From Candidatus Thorarchaeota archaeon (GTDB lineage Archaea > Asgardarchaeota > Thorarchaeia > Thorarchaeales > Thorarchaeaceae), in contig JAEOST010000637.1 in assembly GCA_016840245.1 (NCBI GenBank), positions 1-12,020 on the forward strand: a DNA stretch of 12,020 bases, given 5' to 3'. Positions 5,876 to 12,020 of this stretch are shown piece after piece. The notes below the pieces were generated by a model that was given only the letters and a program-made list of their open reading frames with translations, ran no database searches and was not told the origin of the DNA. The position numbers and the translations under genes are program-made. Positions within the stretch are counted from its first letter, which is position 1, and the number at the start of each line of letters is the position of its first letter.

Positions 5876-7438
5876 ATGAAACGAGAGACCAAGATGGTGA
5901 TTTCAGCAGTCCTTGTTATCACAATTAGTGTGGCAGCTATAAGTCTTGTACTCTATCAACCGACTAGACCAGTATCTATCATACTTGTAGAGGGTGGTCA
6001 CCTCATCGAAGAAACATCATCATCTATCGTGGTCCGTGCATTGGGACCAGAGATGAATGTGAGTCTGATCTGGCATAACACTGTAGGACTTGGACTATTC
6101 GAAATAACTGCAACAAACATGAATCCTGAAAGAATGATTATTGAGTCAGATGCACAGGTCCGAACACTTGAAGAAGGCAATGCGTCAAAGACGATTGAGG
6201 TGAGTACCTCATCAGCAGCTTTTACAGTTCATTTTTCAACTGAGATACCCGATAACACTCTGAAATTCTGTGTGCTTGGTGACTCCCAAGGTTACCAAGA
6301 TGGGATTGCACAGGTAGTAGAGTCCGCCAATAGCAATCTCCCAGATTTCATCTTTCACTGTGGAGACCTCACACCTTTTGGCCAGGAGAACCAGTATGAA
6401 AACGTCTTGGATACATTAGATCCTCTGAATATCCCACTTTTCACCACTGCTGGAAACCATGATATACGCCAAGGGGGGAATGATATATACAAGCAGAATT
6501 TTGGACCATTCAATTATTCATTCGACTTTGGTCCTGCACACTTTACCATACTGGATACATCATCTGGAGATATTCCTGAGGATGATCTCGAGTGGTTAGA
6601 AAGTGACCTACTTGCCACTGATTTGGAGTGGAAATTTGTATTCACACATATACCTCCACTTGATCCCCGCTCTGGAATGAACCATACTCTGACAAATCCA
6701 AGTACAATAAACCATCTAATCGATATCTTGGAGACCACAGAAACAGATGCCATATTCTCAGGTCACATTCACATGTTCAACCACTCAATAATCAATGGCG
6801 TGAACTACATTGTTACTGGCGGTGCAGGTGCATCTCTCTACGCAAGTCCTGAAGATGGTGGTTTCCACCATTATGTAGAAGTCACTGTAGATGAGTCGAC
6901 GCTATCTATCAATGCAATTCCACTCGAAGAGCCCTCATTCACGCGTGATATGGTTGTTATCAGGGGATATTCAGAAGATGTGACACTCTACCTTGACGAT
7001 TTGACAGAGCTTCCAGCCACCGAGGGCTACACATCAGTACAAAATCAGTTCGACAACTGGAGAGCGCAAGGTATCTACCGTGGTATCACAATCTCAGTAC
7101 TACTTCAGTTAGTAGGAGGTCTAAACTCTGGTGACATCATACGAGTGACTGCTGCAGATGGATATCAACAAGACTTTGCATATTCAAACGTATTTCCGAA
7201 TAGTACAATTCAGACTATCCAAGGTGATTTGGTCCTTGCGTACTCATTTAATGGAACCCTGATTCCATCATGGTCGGATGGATTACGACTGGTGATGGTT
7301 CCAGAAGACGGAGCTTTCAGCAACGAAGATTGTCTACTTACCTCAGAACCTGACATGGGATACCATCTCTATCCCTCAGCAGGAGCCAGATGGGTAAGTA
7401 ATGTAGTCCTCATTGAGGTGATTCAGGTTGGCCATTGA
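5876..7438 (+). CDS. Extracytoplasmic calcineurin-like phosphoesterase with C-terminal SUOX-like domain
   Basis: This 520-residue protein begins with a basic tip and hydrophobic helix (7-27), so it is exported or anchored with its bulk outside. Residues 35-125 form a beta-rich module. The metallophosphatase core follows with GDSQ (135-138), GDL (163-165), GNHD (193-196), TH (257-258) and GHIH (296-299), the five metal-binding blocks of calcineurin-like enzymes. The first block has Gln in place of the usual His. Residues 365-520 (GIYRGITISVLLQLVGG, TAADGY, GARWVSNVVLIEV) resemble the molybdopterin-binding domain of sulfite-oxidase-type proteins, but without an evident cofactor cysteine. A similar domain ends the next gene product. 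The stop overlaps the start of the ECF S-component gene, so removing phosphate from the transporter's substrate is a reasonable inferred role. Confidence 0.85.
   Translation: MKRETKMVISAVLVITISVAAISLVLYQPTRPVSIILVEGGHLIEETSSSIVVRALGPEMNVSLIWHNTVGLGLFEITATNMNPERMIIESDAQVRTLEEGNASKTIEVSTSSAAFTVHFSTEIPDNTLKFCVLGDSQGYQDGIAQVVESANSNLPDFIFHCGDLTPFGQENQYENVLDTLDPLNIPLFTTAGNHDIRQGGNDIYKQNFGPFNYSFDFGPAHFTILDTSSGDIPEDDLEWLESDLLATDLEWKFVFTHIPPLDPRSGMNHTLTNPSTINHLIDILETTETDAIFSGHIHMFNHSIINGVNYIVTGGAGASLYASPEDGGFHHYVEVTVDESTLSINAIPLEEPSFTRDMVVIRGYSEDVTLYLDDLTELPATEGYTSVQNQFDNWRAQGIYRGITISVLLQLVGGLNSGDIIRVTAADGYQQDFAYSNVFPNSTIQTIQGDLVLAYSFNGTLIPSWSDGLRLVMVPEDGAFSNEDCLLTSEPDMGYHLYPSAGARWVSNVVLIEVIQVGH
7415..7421 (+). 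promoter_or_regulatory. Ribosome-binding site that fixes a TTG start
   Basis: GAGGTGA lies 6 bases before TTG 7428. A stop in the same frame at 7419-7421 prevents any earlier start, and no in-frame ATG occurs before the first membrane helix. TTG is therefore the likely initiation codon, inside the last codons of the phosphoesterase gene, which points to coupled translation. Confidence 0.65.
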
Positions 7439-8492
7439 TGATAGACCTCTTATCACCACACAAGAGATTGTTACAATTGCAATACTGGGATCTCTAGGCG
7501 GCGCGCTCAGTACTTTTGTTGGGTACCTTGGAAACCTGATTAACTTGAGTCTTGGTGTACCCTTTGGTGCAGGCCAATTCTTGGCGGGACTACATGTCTT
7601 TTGGCTTGTCTTGATGAGAGTCGTTGTTCCAAGAACTGGAGCTGGGGCAGCTGGTGGACTGCTTAAAGGACTCGTAGAGATGTTCACAGGTAGCACCCAT
7701 GGTATCATCATAGTCATTGTTTCCCTTGTCCAGGGGATACTGATTGATGCAGGGGCTGAGTTTGGTGGTGATTTGAGTACTGGAGGAACCAGTACAAGAT
7801 TGACATGGTGGCTGAGTGCTGGAATCGCATCGGCATCTAATGTGGTAGTCTTTCAAGCCCTATATTTTGCAGGTGTTCCAATTGTTTACATTCTTGTGAT
7901 TACAGTTCTTGCTTTCTGCTCAGGAGTGATATTTGCTGGATACTTTGCATGGCAGACCTTAGGGTTTCTATATGATACAGGTTTGGTCCGGCAGGCTTTC
8001 TTACAATCCAGCCCAGTCGTTCACTCGAAAATGAAGATTCTGCGACGAAATATCCCTGCCTTGGCCTTTGTTCTATTTCTCATCATTGGATCTCTCTACT
8101 ATACAGTGGGTGTAGCAAGGCTCGGGTCCGATTTCCACTCATGCGAAGTTAGAGGTCAAGTGGAGAATCCGTATGTATTCAGATTATCTGACTTTACGGG
8201 ACAGGAAACTACAGTTGAGGCTCAACTTCAAGGATCATATGTCCAACTACCTGCTGCAAACTATACTGGCATACTCCTGAGTACCATAATCGGTAATGCG
8301 AATCCCCTTCTAACTGCAACAGGTGTGCGGATTGTAGCGAGAGATGGCTACTCAGTGAACATAGAAATTATCGATGTCATGGCTGATACGTCACTTCTTC
8401 TTACCGATGTAGATGACGGTCTCTGGCTTATTGCTGGAAACTATGATGGTGCGACTTGGGTCCGGATGGTGTCCCATCTTGAGGTATACTAG
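7428..8492 (+). CDS. ECF transporter S-component, YkoE-like, with extra C-terminal domain
   Basis: This 354-residue protein starts at TTG 7428. Residues 12-190 contain about six membrane segments, with glycine-rich turns (GGALSTFVGYLGNLINLSLG, GAGAAGGLLKGLVEMFTG, LVQGILIDAGAEF) characteristic of YkoE-family S-components, which bind thiamine or its hydroxymethylpyrimidine part in bacteria. Another helix (208-230) precedes a soluble tail (235-354). The tail contains YTGILLSTIIG, VRIVARDGY and ATWVRMVSHLEV, similar in order to the tail of the upstream phosphoesterase and to the SUOX-like fold. S-components normally lack such a tail. The gene lies between the phosphoesterase (11-base overlap) and the ECF ATPase (12-base gap). 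It is expected to bind the substrate in the membrane and dock on EcfA/EcfT. The substrate is unknown, with thiamine-related compounds the best guess from the family. Confidence 0.8.
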   Translation: MAIDDRPLITTQEIVTIAILGSLGGALSTFVGYLGNLINLSLGVPFGAGQFLAGLHVFWLVLMRVVVPRTGAGAAGGLLKGLVEMFTGSTHGIIIVIVSLVQGILIDAGAEFGGDLSTGGTSTRLTWWLSAGIASASNVVVFQALYFAGVPIVYILVITVLAFCSGVIFAGYFAWQTLGFLYDTGLVRQAFLQSSPVVHSKMKILRRNIPALAFVLFLIIGSLYYTVGVARLGSDFHSCEVRGQVENPYVFRLSDFTGQETTVEAQLQGSYVQLPAANYTGILLSTIIGNANPLLTATGVRIVARDGYSVNIEIIDVMADTSLLLTDVDDGLWLIAGNYDGATWVRMVSHLEVY

Positions 8493-8504
8493 GCGTAGAT
8501 CAAA

Positions 8505-9950
8505 ATGCTTGAGGTACAAAGTGTTGGATTTGCATACGAGGGTCAAGAACCCACCCTACATTCCGTTGATCTAAGAGTCCTACATGGTGAAGTTGTTATC
8601 ATAACAGGAGCTACTGGTTCTGGAAAATCCACTCTTGCTAAGGCAATCTGTGGTTTCATTCCCAAACTAATCCTTGGTGAGTTTTCAGGAAATATACTGT
8701 TAGGAAGCCAAGATATCAGCGAAATTCCTCTCCCTGAGCTCTCAAGAAGGGTTGCACTTGTACAACAGGATACAGATAGTCAGATTTGCACACTTCAGGT
8801 TTCAGATGAGGTGGCTTTTGGACCAGAGAACTACTTGGTAGAACAGCATGAGATTGCAGAACGTGTAACTCAATCGCTTGAGTCTATGAGGACATCACAT
8901 CTCATAGACCGTTCGACCAATCACCTCTCGGGTGGTGAGAAACAAAGAGTTGTTATCGCCTCACTCTTAGCAAGCCGACCTGAGTACTTGATTCTAGACG
9001 AACCATCATCAAGCCTTGACCCAAAGGGAGTAAACAGCCTGCGAAAAATACTGCTCGATTTGAAGAAGAACGGGATTGGCGTGGTGTGTTTTGAGCATCG
9101 CTTGCAGTCAGTATTGCCCGTTGCGGACAGAGTTCTTAGATTATCAGATGGCAGATTATCAGAGAGTTCTGACACATTCAAGGAGAGTTCTGCAGACACA
9201 AAACAGTCTGTTTCTGGCACACCCATCCTCACTACATCTGACCTATCCTTTTCGTATGGTACAAATCCTGTGGTCAAAGATATAGACCTGAGCTTGAATA
9301 GTGGCGAAGTCATTGCATTGATGGGGAACAATGGATCGGGGAAGACTACACTCATCAGTCTCTTAGCAGGCCTACTTACTCCTGAGAGTGGTAAGATATA
9401 CCTCAGGAACATGCCCATTGTTGAATTGTCGCGGAAAGAAATCGCAAAACAAGTGGCTGTTGTTTTTCAGAACCCAAATTATCAGATTTTCGAGAAAACG
9501 GTTTGGGACGAACAAATTTTGTCACTAAATTTGCTTGATTTTGATAGTATCAAGTACTTAGAAACTGCTGAGAATCTTCTAGAAACAGCTGACTTGATTG
9601 ATTCAAGGGCAAGAAATCCATTCTCATTGAGCCACGGCCAAAAAAGAAGGTTGAGTGTTACCTCTGTAGTGGCACACAATCCAGAAATCTATCTGTTCGA
9701 TGAACCCTTTATCGGACAGGATCGAGAAGGTCGAGAATTCATCACCGAGATTATGATCAATAAGGCACGTGATGGCGGAGTCTGTTTGGCTGCGACACAT
9801 GAGCCGGAGTTTGCTGTCAAGTATTGTAATCGACTCTTATTCATGGACATGGGCAGTATAATTCTTGACGGCACACCTGAATCAGTGCTTGGGAGTCTTA
9901 GCCAGCTAGGCTTCGAGGAATACCTTGAAACCGGAGGTTATCAATGGTGA
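8505..9950 (+). CDS. Double ABC ATPase of an ECF transporter (YkoD/EcfA1-EcfA2 fusion type)
   Basis: The 481 residues hold two complete ATPase halves. The first has Walker A GATGSGKST (35-43), Q-loop VQQD (86-89), signature LSGGEKQR (141-148), Walker B YLILDEP (161-167) and switch H198. The second has GNNGSGKTT (274-282), Q322, signature LSHGQKRR (375-382), Walker B IYLFDEP (395-401) and H432. Both halves contain the DTDSQI/NPNYQI segment after the Q-loop that is typical of ECF ATPases. A linker of roughly 30 Ser/Asp-rich residues (about 212-240) joins them. The protein powers import by the S-component through EcfT on the cytoplasmic side. The gene overlaps the ecfT start by 7 bases. The second half is less conserved after its Q-loop, where WDEQILSLNLL replaces the usual DEVAFGPEN. 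Confidence 0.93.
   Translation: MLEVQSVGFAYEGQEPTLHSVDLRVLHGEVVIITGATGSGKSTLAKAICGFIPKLILGEFSGNILLGSQDISEIPLPELSRRVALVQQDTDSQICTLQVSDEVAFGPENYLVEQHEIAERVTQSLESMRTSHLIDRSTNHLSGGEKQRVVIASLLASRPEYLILDEPSSSLDPKGVNSLRKILLDLKKNGIGVVCFEHRLQSVLPVADRVLRLSDGRLSESSDTFKESSADTKQSVSGTPILTTSDLSFSYGTNPVVKDIDLSLNSGEVIALMGNNGSGKTTLISLLAGLLTPESGKIYLRNMPIVELSRKEIAKQVAVVFQNPNYQIFEKTVWDEQILSLNLLDFDSIKYLETAENLLETADLIDSRARNPFSLSHGQKRRLSVTSVVAHNPEIYLFDEPFIGQDREGREFITEIMINKARDGGVCLAATHEPEFAVKYCNRLLFMDMGSIILDGTPESVLGSLSQLGFEEYLETGGYQW
9933..9938 (+). promoter_or_regulatory. Ribosome-binding site of ecfT inside the ATPase gene
   Basis: GGAGGT lies 5 bases before ATG 9944, within the last codons of the ATPase gene. Together with the 7-base overlap it suggests translational coupling and supports the chosen start. 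Confidence 0.6.
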
Positions 9951-10765
9951 CTTTCAATCTTGGTTTCGTAGAGGGAAAAAGCACTCTTCACAGGCTCAAT
10001 CCTGCAGCCAAGTTTTTCAGTCTAATCCTCGTGATGGCTGCAATCCTTGTCTACCCAAGCTGGATTCTGAGTGGCATACTACTAATTCTGGTCCTAGCGG
10101 GTTTCCTAATAGCAAGGGTTTCACTGAGAATTACTTCTCGTCGGATACGTTTCTTGATTGTTTTTTCACTAGTGCTCTTCTTAGTTCAAATCCTAGTAAC
10201 TGTGAACGGAACAATTCTATTCTATATCATCCCTCAGGTAGACACTTTCGGACCCTTGATTCCAGTCACTGATTTTGGAGTCCAGAGGGGCTTGATCCTC
10301 TCCTTGCGATTTCTCCTGGTTGTTTTCTCAAGTATGCTCTTTGTTACAGTCACAGATCCCACACTACTTGCTCACGCTTTCACTAAACTACGAATACCCT
10401 ACAGGTATGCATTCGCTCTTGTGATTGCACTGAGATTCCTACCATTATTTGATTCTGAAACAGATACTGTCAGAATGACTCAACGGTCTCGAGGAATCTC
10501 CACTGAGGTAGGTAGCCCATCCAAGCTTTTACGGTCATTGAGATATACGTTCTTTCCACTATTAGTTTCAGCATTCTCTCGAATAGAGGCATTGTCTTTG
10601 TCCATGGATGGTCGTGGCTTTGGTTACAATCGGAGTCGAACCTATCTTCGCGAGTCAAAATGGACGAATCTTGACTCGATTTTCTTATTTTTCTCTTTCA
10701 TTTTCCTTGTTTTTTGCATTTTTCTTGCAATCGGCTGGTTGCCAGAGGTATCATCTCTAATCTGA
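9944..10765 (+). CDS. ecfT: ECF transporter transmembrane component EcfT
   Basis: This 273-residue protein has an opening stretch STLHRLNPAAKFFSL (13-27), as in EcfT/CbiQ proteins. Membrane helices follow at about 24-39, 41-57, 69-87, 117-136, 157-169 and 246-265. The two cytoplasmic coupling motifs are present as QRSRG (180-184) and SMDGRGFG (220-227). These short Arg-Gly motifs bind the grooves of the two ATPase halves. RFLPLFDSE (164-172) is also characteristic. EcfT links ATP hydrolysis to toppling of the S-component. It is the last gene of the operon and ends 9 bases inside the convergent methylase gene, with no hairpin terminator seen. The symbol is given for the family role, because the substrate-specific name is not known. 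Confidence 0.92.
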   Translation: MVTFNLGFVEGKSTLHRLNPAAKFFSLILVMAAILVYPSWILSGILLILVLAGFLIARVSLRITSRRIRFLIVFSLVLFLVQILVTVNGTILFYIIPQVDTFGPLIPVTDFGVQRGLILSLRFLLVVFSSMLFVTVTDPTLLAHAFTKLRIPYRYAFALVIALRFLPLFDSETDTVRMTQRSRGISTEVGSPSKLLRSLRYTFFPLLVSAFSRIEALSLSMDGRGFGYNRSRTYLRESKWTNLDSIFLFFSFIFLVFCIFLAIGWLPEVSSLI

Positions 10766-12020
10766 CCGTTGTTTCAGTATATCCTCTAGTAGCTTCTTAA
10801 TCGAGTTCATTGCAGCCTCAATAGTAACAACCTCATTGCCTTCGACTACATTTGGATAGTGTTTTGAATAATACTCGAGGCACCTACCAAGTCCAATCAC
10901 ATACGCGTCGAGAGTGCCCAGTGATTCACCATTCTTAGTCAAGTATGCGATAGTCTTTCGAGTATCTGAAGAGATCATTTTCTTGATAGTACTCCACTCT
11001 TTTGGTGGTAGTTCTTCTGTCTTCTTTCGGCACACGATTACAACATCGTAGATTATGTTGTCCATATCGTAGAGATGTGTGGAAGCTTTCATCTCACTTC
11101 TCACGGGATAGATTGCTGTAACATAGAAACCAGAACCCAACACTGACTCAAGCAAAGCTTCCCATGCCTCGCTCTTAGCATGGTGAAAGGTGAATACCAT
11201 AACACCATCGTCTTTCAATGCTCGATTACTTTCGCTGAAGACTCCGGTAAGCTGCTGCAAGAATTCTTCTTTACCCTTACTTTGTACTCGATTTTCAAGT
11301 ATTTCATCTTCCCATGGGACAAGCTCAGGCTTGAACTGGTCGTATATTTCCTTGAGTCCAATACGCAACCAGACATAGAAGAAATTACTGAGTTCGCTAT
11401 ACATCACGTTTCCATAGTACGGTGGATCTGTAACAACTGCATCTACAGTTCCATCTGGAATTGGCAATTTTTCAGAGGACCCGCATCTAAGTAAGACGCT
11501 ACCATTTTCTCCCATTTTTTGGTGATTCTCTACAATTTTCCCGAAAATTGGAGATTTCAGCGGCACTTTTTTCATGGTTCCATTGTCGAAAATTCTCTCA
11601 AAGGGACTCTGACAGAACTGTTTTCCTTCTAAGACCAAGTTTACAAAAGCAGTAAAGGCACCCCTCCCTTTGATGGTGTCATAGCAGTTTGCTTCAACCG
11701 GTGCCATCGATGGTGAAAAGGAATGAGTCCTGAAGAGATCCGTTATGAAACCATGAGTGCCATTGTATTTGGCAAACATGTTGTTATACTTCAAAGAGTT
11801 AGAAAACGCCAAGATTAGAAACTCTTTCAGGTTCCGATCTTGAATATCCAAAATCCATTGGTATATCTTCCCAAGATTCAATAACTGTCTTTCATTGAAC
11901 ATATCCCTAAATCTGACATACCCATGATTCAAGGCACGTTTGGTCTCCACACCCAGGGGAATCTTCGTATCTGGTATCGGTAATTTTTCTCCAATTTTTG
12001 TAAATTCTTCCCGAGCTTGC
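10757..12020 (-). CDS. DNA methylase of the DUF1156/COG1743 type (N-terminal part beyond window)
   Basis: The frame is open from the stop at 10757 to the right edge, giving 420 visible residues. The GTG at 11950 is internal, because coding continues upstream (IPLGVETKRALNHGY). Visible landmarks are YGY-like and FNERQLL segments near the edge, typical of DUF1156 proteins. The methylase motif TDPPYYGNVMY lies at about 11,405-11,431. FTFHHAKSEAW and a following segment ending PVRSEM match the later catalytic and substrate region. DPPY marks amino-methyltransferases acting on adenine N6 or cytosine N4 with S-adenosylmethionine. Family members are often 800-1000 residues and can belong to defence or modification clusters, so the partner genes should lie to the right of this window. 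It is convergent with ecfT with a 9-base overlap and is unlikely to be functionally tied to it. Confidence 0.88.
   Translation of the reverse strand, partial: QAREEFTKIGEKLPIPDTKIPLGVETKRALNHGYVRFRDMFNERQLLNLGKIYQWILDIQDRNLKEFLILAFSNSLKYNNMFAKYNGTHGFITDLFRTHSFSPSMAPVEANCYDTIKGRGAFTAFVNLVLEGKQFCQSPFERIFDNGTMKKVPLKSPIFGKIVENHQKMGENGSVLLRCGSSEKLPIPDGTVDAVVTDPPYYGNVMYSELSNFFYVWLRIGLKEIYDQFKPELVPWEDEILENRVQSKGKEEFLQQLTGVFSESNRALKDDGVMVFTFHHAKSEAWEALLESVLGSGFYVTAIYPVRSEMKASTHLYDMDNIIYDVVIVCRKKTEELPPKEWSTIKKMISSDTRKTIAYLTKNGESLGTLDAYVIGLGRCLEYYSKHYPNVVEGNEVVTIEAAMNSIKKLLEDILKQRSD

Noticed and set aside
7376..7856. Two minus-strand ORFs opposite the S-component gene
   Set aside because: They are low-complexity Ser/Pro-rich antisense translations of glycine-rich membrane segments.
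8921..9418. A 165-residue minus-strand ORF inside the ABC ATPase gene
   Set aside because: It is antisense to conserved ATPase motifs, has no ribosome-binding site and no recognisable domain.
9925..10272. A 115-residue plus-strand ORF overlapping the start of ecfT
   Set aside because: It lies in another frame over the well-supported ecfT gene, and its composition (many Ser, Asn and Cys) is that of an out-of-frame translation.
10757..10800. Terminator between ecfT and the methylase gene
   Set aside because: The genes overlap tail to tail by 9 bases, and no hairpin with a T-run is visible on either strand.
1..12020. CRISPR array, insertion sequence or integrase gene
   Set aside because: No regularly spaced direct repeats, terminal inverted repeats, transposase or integrase reading frames were seen.

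Overview
The window looks archaeal. Ribosome-binding sites of the GGAGGT/GAGGTGA type are mixed with starts that lack one, AT-rich TATA-like boxes lie 25-40 bases before several starts, and a small winged-helix protein carries two C-terminal membrane helices, a layout common in archaea. The protein style (exported PepSY-like protein, HEYGHH metalloprotease, DUF6485 protein, APH/RIO-like kinase) would fit an Asgard archaeon such as a thorarchaeote. That placement is an impression from the proteins, not a demonstrated fact.

Left part (1-3377, minus strand): three genes for cell-surface or membrane proteins. They are an exported protein with three PepSY-like repeats that runs off the left edge, a membrane-anchored winged-helix regulator, and a secreted zinc metalloprotease. 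The metalloprotease gene is split by a +1 frame change at a run of seven A residues. One part carries the signal peptide and a good ribosome-binding site, the other carries the catalytic HEYGH motif.

Middle part (3378-5009): a loosely packed stretch with an isoprenylcysteine-methyltransferase-like membrane protein (minus), a doubtful small membrane ORF (plus) and a 72-residue, eight-cysteine DUF6485 protein (minus). It also holds what look like copies of a tRNA 3' end. The first (3559-3596) is clean from the anticodon stem to CCA, the second matches it at 24 of 28 bases, and the third is faint. No 5' tRNA half and no integrase is visible.

Right part (5010-10765, plus strand): an APH/RIO-like small-molecule kinase is followed by a tight four-gene set. 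It encodes an extracytoplasmic calcineurin-like phosphoesterase, a YkoE-like S-component of an energy-coupling-factor (ECF) transporter, a double-headed ECF ATPase and the ECF transmembrane protein EcfT. The phosphoesterase and the S-component each end in a similar extra domain resembling the molybdopterin-binding (SUOX-like) fold. The likely working model is salvage of a phosphorylated vitamin, perhaps a thiamine phosphate or another cofactor. The phosphate would be removed outside, the product bound and imported by the ECF complex, and possibly re-phosphorylated inside by the kinase. The substrate is not shown by the sequence.

Right edge (10757-12020, minus): the C-terminal part of a large DUF1156/COG1743-type DNA methylase with a DPPYY motif. 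It converges on ecfT with a 9-base tail-to-tail overlap and continues past the window.
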